Of a stretch of 64,000 nucleotides of DNA, positions 54,063 through 62,133 are shown in pieces. Both the position numbers and the translations under genes were made by a program. The first letter of the stretch is position 1, and each line of letters begins with the position of its first letter. Origin of the DNA: Lysobacter sp036697405 (GTDB lineage: Bacteria; Pseudomonadota; Gammaproteobacteria; Xanthomonadales; Xanthomonadaceae); NCBI RefSeq assembly GCF_036697405.1, contig NZ_JBAHWA010000006.1, positions 1 to 64,000 on the forward strand. The letters are read 5' to 3'. The notes beneath the pieces are model-generated. The model was not told the DNA's origin and did not search any database. It saw only the letters and a program-made list of their open reading frames with translations.

Positions 54063-54606
54063 TCGCCCGTCTCGCGGAGCGCGGCCTGGCGCCGCCTCCG
54101 CACGCCGCACCCTCTTCCGTTCGCGGGAGAGGGTGTGCGCTTCCCCCGGTCTGCGACCGCGGTCTTGGGTTTTCCCCTGCACGATGGCTTGAGCGGCGCT
54201 GAGGCGCGGGCTCGCCGTCCCTGGTTCGACAGTCCCACCACGAACGGCTTCCGGCGTTCCGTCGCCCCCGCTTTCGCCTCCCCCTTTGAAAAAGGGGATC
54301 GAGGGGGATTTGCTCTTGCAGCGGCGCGAGCCCGCCGCTCATGGCTCGACAGCCCCACCACGAACGGCTTCCGGCGTTCCGTCGCCCCGCTTTCGCCTCC
54401 CCCTTTGAAAAAGGGGATCGAGGGGGATTTGCTCTTGGCGCCGCGCAAGGCCGCCGCTCATGGTTCGACGGACTCACCACGAACCGCTTCAGGAAAAGAA
54501 CAGTTGGGGAAAAGAACGGCTTTGTGAGTGGAGCCGTCCCTGGAAAATCCGGCCCAGGACGCAGATGCCCCCAGCATCGCTTCAAATCGCCCGCGAGGCC
54601 GTCGCC
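54063..54606. repeat. Tandem 120-bp intergenic repeats
   Basis: 544 bases without a gene. A unit of about 120 bases is present at roughly 54205-54324 and 54325-54444, with a partial third to about 54495; the TTCGAC landmarks end at 54230, 54350 and 54469. Each full unit contains a hairpin CTCCCCCTTTGAAAAAGGGG + ATCGAGGGGGATTTGC (54278-54318, 54398-54437). A separate inverted repeat (ACCCTCTTCCGTTCGCGGGAGAGGGT type) is at about 54110-54133. Confidence 0.8.
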
Positions 54607-55239
54607 TCAAATCACCCGCAACGTGATCGCCTTCAACACCGCGCGAGTGCGATCCCGGGTGTCCAGCTTCTCCAGGATCACCGACACGTAGTTCTTGACC
54701 GTGCCCTCGGCCAGGAACATCGCGCGGGCGATCTCCTTGTTCGAATAGCCGCCGGCCATCAGCCGCAGCACCGAGACCTCGCGTTCGGTGAACAGCGCGC
54801 GCGGGGCGTCGTCGGCGTGGTAGCGGTAGCGCGCGCGCACCGGTTCGGTGCTGACCGGTTGCAGCAGGGTGTCGCCGGCGGCGACGCGCACGATCGCGTC
54901 GTACAGGTCTTCCGGGGCGGCGTCCTTGAGCAGGAAACCCTGCGCGCCGGCCTCGGTCGCGCGCAGCAGCAGGTCGCCGTCGTCGAAGGTGGTCAGCAGC
55001 AGCACCGGGGTGCGGTCGCCGCGCTCGCGCAGTCGCACCAGCGCCTCGATGCCGTCGACGCCGGGCATGCGGATGTCGCTGAGGATCACGTCCACCGGCG
55101 TCTCCAGCAGGCCCTGCAGCAGGCGCTCGCCGTCGTCGGCCTCGAAGGCGATGCTCACCCCCTGCAGCTCCAGCAGGGCGCGCAGGCCGGCGCGCACCAG
55201 CGCCTGGTCGTCGGCCAGGGCGATCCGCGGCGCGCTCAT
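54607..55239 (-). CDS. NarL/LuxR-family response regulator
   Basis: 210 residues. Receiver with acid pocket ALADDQALVRAGL, phospho-Asp 55 in VILSDIRMPGVDG, and Lys in GFLLKDAAPEDLY. The LuxR helix-turn-helix at about 149-205 has LFTEREVSVLRLMAGGYSNK and MFLAEGTVKNYVSVILEKL. Cotranscribed with the kinase upstream: the kinase stop and this start overlap by four bases. It resembles DesR; targets unknown. Confidence 0.94.
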   Translation of the reverse strand: MSAPRIALADDQALVRAGLRALLELQGVSIAFEADDGERLLQGLLETPVDVILSDIRMPGVDGIEALVRLRERGDRTPVLLLTTFDDGDLLLRATEAGAQGFLLKDAAPEDLYDAIVRVAAGDTLLQPVSTEPVRARYRYHADDAPRALFTEREVSVLRLMAGGYSNKEIARAMFLAEGTVKNYVSVILEKLDTRDRTRAVLKAITLRVI

Positions 55240-56372
55240 GCGGGCAGCTCCGCTTCGATCCGCAGCGCGCCGCGTACGGTGGTTTGCAGGCTAAGGCTGC
55301 CGCCGGCCGCGGACACGCGTTCGCGCATGCCGGCCAGGCCGTTGCCCTCGCACAGCGCGCCGCGCACCTGGCCGTCGTCCTCGACGCTGATGCGCAGCTT
55401 CGCGCCGTCGCGGCCGATCTCGACCCGCACCCGCTCGGCATCGGCATGGCGGGCGCTGTTGGTCAGCGCTTCCTGGACCAGGCGCAGGATGGTCTCGGCG
55501 ATCGCCGGATCGGTAAGGTGAACGTCGTCGGCGATGCTCAGCTCCAGCCGCGGGCGCGGCATCGGCGCGGCCAGCGCGCGCAGGGCCACGCCCAGGTCCA
55601 GTCCGCGCGTGTCGCGCAGGGCCTGGACCACGTTGCGGATATCGCCCAGCAATTCGCTGGACAGGCGTTGCGCGATCGCGATCTCGGGGCGCTTGGCGTA
55701 GTCCGGATCGGCGGCCAGCGCGCGCAGGTTCAAGGTCATGGCGGTGAGTTTATGCCCGGCGACATCGTGCAGTTCGCGCGCCACCCGCAGGCGCTCGGCG
55801 TCGCGCGCGCTGTCGGCCAGCAGGGCGCGGGTGGCCAGCAGGTCGGCGTTGACGCGCGAGAGCTGGTCGCGCGCGTCCTCGGCGCGGCGCGCGTAGTGCG
55901 CGATCAGCGACGAGAACGCCTGGAAGCCGGCGAAGATCAGCACCACGATCAGGGCCGCGTTGTGGCCCGAGGCGCGCAGCACCAGGAACAGGGCCAGATC
56001 GATCAGCAGCATCGCCGCCAGCGTGATCCGCGCCGGGTAGATCATCGCCAGCTGCGCCGACAGGATCACCAGCAGCGCCGGCGTCGTGCCGCCGCGCGGC
56101 GCCAGCCAGGTCACCGCCAGCGCGCAGACCGCTTCGGCCGCCAGCAGCGCCGCGGTCAGCGTGCGCTGGCTGCGCGGCACGAAATCGCCGATCAGGAAGG
56201 CCAGGCCGAAACCGGCCATCGCCAGCCATTGCGCGAGGTTGTCGACGCGATCGTCGAAGCGCAGCGACAAGCCGACCGCCAGCCAGGTCAGCAGGGCCGG
56301 CAGGTTCAGGGGTTGGAACACCACGCGCAGGAAGGCGTTGTCCAGGATCGCTCGCTCGAATAGGGACTTCAT
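55236..56372 (-). CDS. DesK-type membrane histidine kinase
   Basis: 378 residues from the ATG at 56372. Five to six hydrophobic helices in the first 165 residues, then HisKA_3 with phospho-His in LRVARELHDVAGHKLTAMTL. The ATPase has RLVQEALTNSARHADA and GNGLAGMRERVSAAGGSL, typical of the NarX/DesK type. DesK senses membrane fluidity in Bacillus; the signal here is unknown. It overlaps the response regulator gene by four bases. Confidence 0.92.
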   Translation of the reverse strand: MKSLFERAILDNAFLRVVFQPLNLPALLTWLAVGLSLRFDDRVDNLAQWLAMAGFGLAFLIGDFVPRSQRTLTAALLAAEAVCALAVTWLAPRGGTTPALLVILSAQLAMIYPARITLAAMLLIDLALFLVLRASGHNAALIVVLIFAGFQAFSSLIAHYARRAEDARDQLSRVNADLLATRALLADSARDAERLRVARELHDVAGHKLTAMTLNLRALAADPDYAKRPEIAIAQRLSSELLGDIRNVVQALRDTRGLDLGVALRALAAPMPRPRLELSIADDVHLTDPAIAETILRLVQEALTNSARHADAERVRVEIGRDGAKLRISVEDDGQVRGALCEGNGLAGMRERVSAAGGSLSLQTTVRGALRIEAELPA

Positions 56373-56517
56373 GCCCGCATGCTGCGTGCGCGCGTGGCCG
56401 CTGGCAATGCCCGTTCGGCGAAAGGTGACTTTCGGCAGGTCGCGGCGGTGACCGCCGACACTGCGTTGGCGGCGCGCGCGGACCGAGGCTGTGCGCAACC
56501 GCCAAGGAGCCGCCGTC

Positions 56518-57240
56518 ATGACCGCTTACTCGATCCTGGTTGCCGCGCACGGAACCATCGGCGTGGTCGCGCTGGCCACGTTCTGGGCCGCCGCCGCGCT
56601 GCGCAAGGGCAGCCCCCTGCACCGCCGCGCCGGCCAGGTCTATCTGCTGGCGATGCTGGGCATCCTGCTCACCGCGGTGCCGATGGCGCTGGTGCGGTAT
56701 GCGCAGGGCCAGCTCCACATCGCGGTGTTCCTGGGCTACCTGGTCGCGATCACCGCCAACGGCGTGTGGGCGGCCTGGCGCGCGATCCGCGACAAGCACG
56801 ACGTCGCGCGCTACACCGGGCCGGTCTACGTCGCCTCCGGCCTGCTCGCGCTGTTGGCCGGCGCGGGCGTGCTCGCGCTGGGCCTGCACGAAGGCTCGCC
56901 CTTGTTCATCGGCTTCTCCGCGATCGGCCTGTACGTCGGCTACGACACCTTGAACAAGCGCCTGCATCGCCAGCGCCTGGCCGCGCGCCCGCGCTGGTGG
57001 CTGATCGAGCACTACAGCGCGATGCTGGGCAACGCCATCGCCACCCATGTCGCCTTCCTGGCGATCGGCCTGCCGCGCCTGCTGCCGGCGATCGACGGCG
57101 TGGCCCTGCATTACTTCGCCTGGTTCGGCCCCCTGATCGTGGCGGTGGTCGCCAAGCTCGTGCTGGATCGCAAGTACGCCGCGGCGCGGCCCGCGCCCGC
57201 CGCTACCGCGCTCGGCGCCGGAAGTTCGCGCGCGGCGTGA
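56518..57240 (+). CDS. DUF2306-like membrane protein
   Basis: 240 residues from the ATG at 56518, preceded by AAGGAG. Six or seven helices; SILVAAHGTIGVVALATFWA and RKGSPLHRRAGQVYLLAM give the His and HRRxG features of the DUF2306 family, with a further His in WLIEHYSAMLGN. Likely an inner-membrane protein with bound haem or metal, unknown function. Divergent from the DesK-type kinase. Confidence 0.7.
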   Translation: MTAYSILVAAHGTIGVVALATFWAAAALRKGSPLHRRAGQVYLLAMLGILLTAVPMALVRYAQGQLHIAVFLGYLVAITANGVWAAWRAIRDKHDVARYTGPVYVASGLLALLAGAGVLALGLHEGSPLFIGFSAIGLYVGYDTLNKRLHRQRLAARPRWWLIEHYSAMLGNAIATHVAFLAIGLPRLLPAIDGVALHYFAWFGPLIVAVVAKLVLDRKYAAARPAPAATALGAGSSRAA

Positions 57241-57382
57241 TCGCGGCCACGCCGGCGAGATTCCGTTCGGCTATGTGCCCGTGCCGTTTCGTTGGGTAAG
57301 GCCCGTGCGCAAATAACCCTCGCTTTACCAACGCGCCGACGCGATCCATTAGAACGGAGCCTCCCTCAGCGGAGGCATGCGT

Positions 57383-58771
57383 ATGCGGATCACGATCATC
57401 GGCGCCGGCTTCAGCGGCAGCGCCCTGGCGAGCGAACTGGCGGCGCAGGCCGGCGCTGACGTCGACATCGCCCTGGTCGGCGTGGCGGACAGCTACGGCC
57501 GCGGCGTGGCCTACGGCGAGGCGCGCCCGGAGCACCTGCTCAACGTGCGCGCGCGCGACCTCGGCGCGGTTGCGGACTACCCGGCCGAGTTCGCCGACTG
57601 GCTCAACCTCACCGAACGCGCGCGCCAGAGCTTCCTGCCGCGGCTGTTGTACGGCGAATACCTGCACGCGCGCCTGCGCGCGGCGGCCGACACCAGCGCC
57701 GCCACCCTGCATCTGATCGAGCAGGAGGCGATCGCGGTCGAGCGCAGCCCCGGCGGTTTCCGCGTCCACCTGGCCGACGGCAGCGACTTCTTCAGCGAAC
57801 GCGTGGTGCTGACCCTGGGCGCGTTGCCGCCGCAGCCGCTGGCGGGCGTGGGCCCGCGCCTGGCGGTACATCCCAGCTATCTGGGCTGGCCTTGGCAAGA
57901 CGGCGCGATCGACCGCATCGCGCCGGACGCGCGTTTGCTGGTGATCGGCACCGGCCTGACCATGGCCGACGTGGTCGCGACCCTGCGCCGGCGCGGCCAC
58001 ACCGGGCCGATCACCGCGCTGTCGCGCCACGGGCTGCTGCCGCGCCGCCATCTGGACGAGGCCAGTCCGCCGATCGCCCTGCCGCCGACCGTGCTGCAGG
58101 CCTTGAACGCGCACGACCTGGGCCAGCTGCTGCGCTCGCTGCGCCTGCTGCTGCCGATCGTGTCCGACTGGCGCAGCCTGATCGACGCCTTGCGCCCCTA
58201 TCTGCAGGGCTTCTGGCGCGGCCTGCCGGAGCCGCAGCGCGCGCGTTTTTTGCGCCACCTGCGTTCGTACTGGGAGAGCGTGCGCCACCGCCTGGCGCCG
58301 CCGGTCGCGGCCGAGCTGGATGCCCTGCAGATCAGCGGCCAGCTGAGCGTGCGCGCCGGCCGCCTGCTGCGCGCGCGCCGCGGCGCCGACGCGGTCGAGG
58401 CGCTGATCCGCGAACGCGGCCAGAGCCAGGTGCGCAGCGAGTCCTACGACATGCTGATCCGCGCCACCGGTTTCGACACCGACATCGAACGCAGCACTCA
58501 CCCGCTGGTCGCGCACCTGCGCGAATCGGGACTGATCAGCGCCGACCCGCTGGGGTTGGGCCTCAATGCCTCGGAGCGTTACGAAGCCCTGGACGCGAAC
58601 GGCGCGCCGGTGCGCGGGCTGTACTGCCTGGGGCCGTTGCTGCGCGGGCGGCTGTGGGAAATCACCGCGGTACCGGAATTGCGCGTGGCCGCGCGCGCGC
58701 TGGCGCGGCAATTGGCGGCGGCAAGCACGCAAGCCGAGGCGGCGCCTGCGGCCCTGGTCGCGCGGGCCTGA
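57383..58771 (+). CDS. FAD/NAD(P)-binding oxidoreductase
   Basis: 462 residues from the ATG at 57383; GGAGG is seven bases upstream, whereas for the ATG at 57377 it would be too close. The N-terminal dinucleotide fold MRITIIGAGFSGSALASELA and LNVRARDLGAVADYPAEFAD belong to the FAD-NAD(P)-binding (DUF/HpnW-like) family. A second nucleotide loop RLLVIGTGLTMADVVATLRR is near 195. Substrate unknown; such flavoproteins often hydroxylate or reduce small molecules. Confidence 0.85.
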   Translation: MRITIIGAGFSGSALASELAAQAGADVDIALVGVADSYGRGVAYGEARPEHLLNVRARDLGAVADYPAEFADWLNLTERARQSFLPRLLYGEYLHARLRAAADTSAATLHLIEQEAIAVERSPGGFRVHLADGSDFFSERVVLTLGALPPQPLAGVGPRLAVHPSYLGWPWQDGAIDRIAPDARLLVIGTGLTMADVVATLRRRGHTGPITALSRHGLLPRRHLDEASPPIALPPTVLQALNAHDLGQLLRSLRLLLPIVSDWRSLIDALRPYLQGFWRGLPEPQRARFLRHLRSYWESVRHRLAPPVAAELDALQISGQLSVRAGRLLRARRGADAVEALIRERGQSQVRSESYDMLIRATGFDTDIERSTHPLVAHLRESGLISADPLGLGLNASERYEALDANGAPVRGLYCLGPLLRGRLWEITAVPELRVAARALARQLAAASTQAEAAPAALVARA

Positions 58772-58776
58772 AGCCT

Positions 58777-58800
58777 GGCGCCCGCCATGCAGCGGGCGCC
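58777..58800. terminator. Hairpin between convergent genes
   Basis: Perfect 9-bp stem GGCGCCCGC / GCGGGCGCC with a six-base loop, six bases past the oxidoreductase stop and beside the phhA stop (58803). There is no T run, so its efficiency is uncertain. Confidence 0.5.
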
Positions 58801-58802
58801 GC

Positions 58803-59696
58803 TCAGACGTCGCCGTCGTTGAGCCAGCCTTCGCCGGTGCCGCGGTGGTAGACGGTGTCGCCGGCCAGCACCTCGCCGGCCGGCACCGAGCCCTGTTCGG
58901 CGAGCTTGGCGTACAGGGGGGTGAAGTCCGGCGCGGTCGCGTCCATCAGCTGTTCGAAGCTGTCGATCACGAAGTAAGTCTTCTGGTAGGTGTCGATGCG
59001 GTAGCGCGTGCGCATGATCCGTTCCAGGTCGAAGCCGATGCGGTTGGGCGCGTCCGAGTCCAGGCAGTAGATCGACTCGCCCTTGGACGAGACGATGCCG
59101 CTGCCGTAGATGCGCAGGCCGTCGGCCTGCTTGATCAGGCCGAATTCCACCGTGTACCAGTACAGCCGGGTCAGGTTGACCAGCGCGTCGGGGCCGATCG
59201 CGTGCGCCTTCACCCCGCCGCGGCCGTAGGCCTGCATGTAGTCGGCGAACACCGGGTTCATCAGCAGCGGCACGTGACCGAACAGGTCGTGGAACAGGTC
59301 GGGCTCGCTGAGGTAGTCGATCTGCTCGGGCTTGCGGATCCACCAGGTCACCGGGAAGCGGCGGTTGGCCAGGTGATCGAAGAAGGTCAGTTCCGGCAGC
59401 AGGCCCTCCACGCCGACCAGCTCCCAGCCGGTGGCCGCGCGCAGCACCGCGTTGAGGTCCTCGAACTTGGGGATGCGGTCGGGCGTCATGTGCATGGCGC
59501 GCTGCGCGGTCAGGAACTCGTCGCTGGCGCGCCCGACCAGCACCTGCTGCTGGCGTTCGAACAGCTGCGCCCACACCGCATGGTCGCTGGCCGTATAGCT
59601 CGACCACGGCTGCTCCACCACGGCGGTCGTATAGACCGGCACGTAGCCCTTGTCGGTGAGCTGGTGTTCGACGCGCTGCGGCGTGGTGGCGTTCAT
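58803..59696 (-). CDS. phhA: Phenylalanine-4-hydroxylase
   Basis: 297 residues from the ATG at 59696. Iron- and pterin-dependent conversion of Phe to Tyr. The metal ligands are in LFHDLFGHVPLLM (two His), with the Glu in YWYTVEFGLIK. The substrate-binding segment PVTWWIRKPEQIDYL is conserved. Length matches the Pseudomonas/Xanthomonas type. Divergent from an Lrp regulator with an inverted-repeat operator between them. Confidence 0.95.
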   Translation of the reverse strand: MNATTPQRVEHQLTDKGYVPVYTTAVVEQPWSSYTASDHAVWAQLFERQQQVLVGRASDEFLTAQRAMHMTPDRIPKFEDLNAVLRAATGWELVGVEGLLPELTFFDHLANRRFPVTWWIRKPEQIDYLSEPDLFHDLFGHVPLLMNPVFADYMQAYGRGGVKAHAIGPDALVNLTRLYWYTVEFGLIKQADGLRIYGSGIVSSKGESIYCLDSDAPNRIGFDLERIMRTRYRIDTYQKTYFVIDSFEQLMDATAPDFTPLYAKLAEQGSVPAGEVLAGDTVYHRGTGEGWLNDGDV

Positions 59697-59737
59697 GGCG
59701 GCATTCCTGGTTGATCCACGACTGTATCGCCGGTTCC

Positions 59738-59794
59738 GCGCAATAAGCTTGCGTTGTTGCGCTGATACTCGGTTTCGGCGCATGATTATTGCGC
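59738..59794. promoter_or_regulatory. Inverted-repeat operator between phhA and Lrp regulator
   Basis: GCGCAATAA at 59738-59746 and its inverse TTATTGCGC at 59786-59794 are separated by 39 bases; a further TTGTTGCGC lies at 59754-59762. The whole 122-base spacer is AT-rich for this genome. The pattern suits binding of the divergent Lrp-type regulator to control itself and phhA. Confidence 0.55.
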
Positions 59795-59818
59795 CATTAA
59801 CGAAATCATTGCACGAAT

Positions 59819-60295
59819 ATGACCACCGTTGAGCTGGATCGCACCGACCTGTTGCTGCTGGCCGAACTCCAGCGCCAGGGCCGCCAGACCAATGCCGAGC
59901 TGGCCGAACGCGTGCACCTGTCGGCCTCGGCCTGCCTGCGCCGGGTCCAGCGACTGGAGCGCGAGGGCGTGATCGCCGGCTACCGCGCCGAGGTCGATCC
60001 CGAGCGCATCGGCCTGGGCCTGCAGGCCTTCGTGCGGGTGCAGCTCAACCACCACGACACCGACGCGCTGGAGCTGTTCCGGCGTTTCGTCAACGAGTGG
60101 GACGAGGTGGTCACCTGCCATGCGCTGACCGGCGACATGGACTATCTGCTGCTGGTCGCGGTGCGCGACCTGGAGCACTTCTCGCATTTCCTGCTCGACC
60201 GCCTGCTCAATCAGGCCGGCGTGGCCGACGTGAATTCCAGTTTCGTGCTGCGCACGGTGAAGGCGTTTCGCGGGCTGCCGTTGCCGGCGCGTTGA
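59819..60295 (+). CDS. Lrp/AsnC family regulator
   Basis: 158 residues. Helix-turn-helix ELDRTDLLLLAELQRQGRQT, then RVHLSASACLRRVQRLEREG. The C-terminal RAM effector domain has GYRAEVDPERIGLGLQAFV, HALTGDMDYLLLVAV and VADVNSSFVLRTVKAFRGLP. Such regulators bind amino acids; its place next to phhA suggests Phe or Tyr as effector, as known for Lrp-type control of phhA in relatives. Confidence 0.93.
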   Translation: MTTVELDRTDLLLLAELQRQGRQTNAELAERVHLSASACLRRVQRLEREGVIAGYRAEVDPERIGLGLQAFVRVQLNHHDTDALELFRRFVNEWDEVVTCHALTGDMDYLLLVAVRDLEHFSHFLLDRLLNQAGVADVNSSFVLRTVKAFRGLPLPAR

Positions 60296-60310
60296 TGGTG
60301 GCGACGGCGC

Positions 60311-60399
60311 GATGCGGTTCGCTGCGCTCACCGCATCCTACGACTCACCGTCGTAGCGGCACGCCCTCGTAGGATGTGGTGAGCGCAGCGAACCGCATC
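60311..60399. repeat. Inverted repeat pair, left of the racemase gene
   Basis: A 32-bp element (GATGCGGTTCGCTGCGCTCA + CCGCATCCTACG) at 60311-60342 recurs in inverse at 60368-60399 with one mismatch. Each copy is itself an imperfect hairpin (GATGCGGT / ACCGCATC). The pair lies between the Lrp gene and the convergent racemase gene. Two more copies flank the racemase on its other side. Confidence 0.8.
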
Positions 60400-60425
60400 G
60401 TCGCGCCAAGCCGAACGCCGGCGCC

Positions 60426-61118
60426 TTACTCGATCGCCGCCAACGCCGCCGCGCGCGCATGCAGCGCCGCGGTGTCGAACACCGGCACCTCGACATCGCC
60501 GGGCCCGATCAACAAGCCGATCTCGGTGCAGCCCAGGATCACGCCCTGCGCGCCGCGCGCGACCAGGCCGGCGATGATCGCGCGATAGGCCTGGCGCGAT
60601 TGGTCGCGGATCGCACCCAGGCACAGCTCGTCGTAGATCACCCGGTGCACGCGCTCGCGATCGTCCGCGTCCGGCACCAGCACCTCCAGGCCGTGGCGTT
60701 CGCTCAGGCGCCGGCGGTAGAAATCCTGTTCCATGGTGAAGCGCGTGCCCAGCAGGGCGATGCGCTGCAGGCCCGCGGCGCGGATCGCCGCGCCGGTGGG
60801 GTCGGCGATGTGCAGCAGCGGCAGGCCCGACAGCGCCTCCACCTGCTCGGCCACCTTGTGCATGGTGTTGGTGCAGATCACCAGCAGCTCGGCGCCGGCC
60901 AGGCGCAGGCCGCGCGCGGCCTCGCCGAGCACGCGCCCGGCCGCGTCCCAGTCGCCGGCGTGCTGCAGGCGTTCGATCTGGGCGAAATCGGCGCTGTACA
61001 GCAGCAGCCGCGCCGAGTGCAGGCCGCCCAGGCGTTCCTTCACGGTCTCGTTGATCTGGCGGTAGTAGGGAACCGTCGATTCCCAGCTCATGCCGCCCAG
61101 CAGGCCCAGAGTCTTCAT
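60426..61118 (-). CDS. Aspartate/glutamate racemase family protein
   Basis: 230 residues. Family signatures: MKTLGLLGGMSWESTVPYYR, the first catalytic Cys in VICTNTMHKVA, and the second in VILGCTEIGLLI. GIALLGTRFTMEQ-like (RIALLGTRFTMEQDFYRRRL) lies between. Length and both Cys fit YgeA-type amino-acid racemases that make D-Asp or D-Glu for cell walls or other use. It is bracketed by inverted repeat pairs on both sides. Confidence 0.9.
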   Translation of the reverse strand: MKTLGLLGGMSWESTVPYYRQINETVKERLGGLHSARLLLYSADFAQIERLQHAGDWDAAGRVLGEAARGLRLAGAELLVICTNTMHKVAEQVEALSGLPLLHIADPTGAAIRAAGLQRIALLGTRFTMEQDFYRRRLSERHGLEVLVPDADDRERVHRVIYDELCLGAIRDQSRQAYRAIIAGLVARGAQGVILGCTEIGLLIGPGDVEVPVFDTAALHARAAALAAIE

Positions 61119-61158
61119 GCGCCGAGTATAGGCCCGCGCCGCGCGGCCTTCGCCGCTA

Positions 61159-61253
61159 CGTAGGATGCGGTGAGCGCAGCGAACCGCATCGCAGGCATGG
61201 CGCGGGCGTATCGAAGGCGACGATGCGGTTCGCTGCGCTCACCACATCCTACG
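61159..61253. repeat. Inverted repeat pair, right of the racemase gene
   Basis: The same 32-bp element occurs inverted at 61159-61190 and direct at 61222-61253. The right copy supplies the stop codon (CTA, read as TAG) of the following leftward membrane-protein frame at 61249. Confidence 0.8.
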
Positions 61254-62133
61254 AATTCGTCGCTCGGGCATCCGCTGCGGGTTCCGCATCTTCAGGACGG
61301 CACTGCGGTCGACCCTGCCCGCCCGCTTCGATCAGGGCGTTTTCCGGAATGGCATATGGTTGTAGCAACCGTGCGCCCAGACGCGCGCGCAGTTGCGGCT
61401 GCATCGCTAGGAACAAGTCGGCGAGCTTGGCCTCGCGCACGTCGCAGTCGTTGGTGATAAAGCGGCGCAGGTTCATCTGACTCATGCGCCCCGCGCTTTG
61501 CAGATCGAACTCGGCCACCACCGAGCAATCCTGCCAAGAGAACACGAACGGATAGCGTCCTGGCTCGCTCCACCGGAAGTGTTCCCGGTCGTCGGAGTGC
61601 AGCAACATCTCTTCCGGCGCCAGCGGCACCAGATATACCGCGCCGCCTTCGATCGTCACCGTCGTCATGGGCCGGCTGGTCGCGGTGAAAGCTACCATCG
61701 CGATTGCCGCGACCAACATGGAGGGCCAGGCGGCTTGGCGGCCCGCAGCGATCCGCGGCGTCGACGTTTGCGCCAGCACGCTGCAAGACAGCGGCAACAC
61801 GGCCAGAGCGAACAAATCGCCGTAATCCACCACCCGCGCGACATCGAACAGCGGCAGCGCATTCCAGGCCGCGATCGCGCCTGCCGACCACGGCGACTTC
61901 CACCACGCGAACGCCACCGCCACCGCGACATGGATCGCCACGCGCGCGCGCCCGGCCACCGCCGCCCAGAAGTAGGCGAAGGCGAACACGCCGGCGAAAT
62001 CGGAGAGCTTGCCGGTGAAGGCGTTGTGCCAGGCCGCCTTGAGCACGGCATCGTTGAGGATCAGCAGGCCCAGCGCCAGCAGGAACGGCCAGTGCAGCAG
62101 CGCGGCGAGTCGGTGCGGGCGCTCAGCGTGCAT
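61249..62133 (-). CDS. Membrane protein, unknown
   Basis: 294 residues. Hydrophobic helices at about 10-28, 47-63, 67-80, 100-118 and 133-150 occupy the first half; the second half is hydrophilic (about 155-294). Not recognised. The start overlaps the M28 peptidase stop by 11 bases, so the genes are coupled. The stop lies within a repeat element, so the 3' end may have been changed by its insertion. Confidence 0.65.
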   Translation of the reverse strand: MHAERPHRLAALLHWPFLLALGLLILNDAVLKAAWHNAFTGKLSDFAGVFAFAYFWAAVAGRARVAIHVAVAVAFAWWKSPWSAGAIAAWNALPLFDVARVVDYGDLFALAVLPLSCSVLAQTSTPRIAAGRQAAWPSMLVAAIAMVAFTATSRPMTTVTIEGGAVYLVPLAPEEMLLHSDDREHFRWSEPGRYPFVFSWQDCSVVAEFDLQSAGRMSQMNLRRFITNDCDVREAKLADLFLAMQPQLRARLGARLLQPYAIPENALIEAGGQGRPQCRPEDAEPAADARATNS

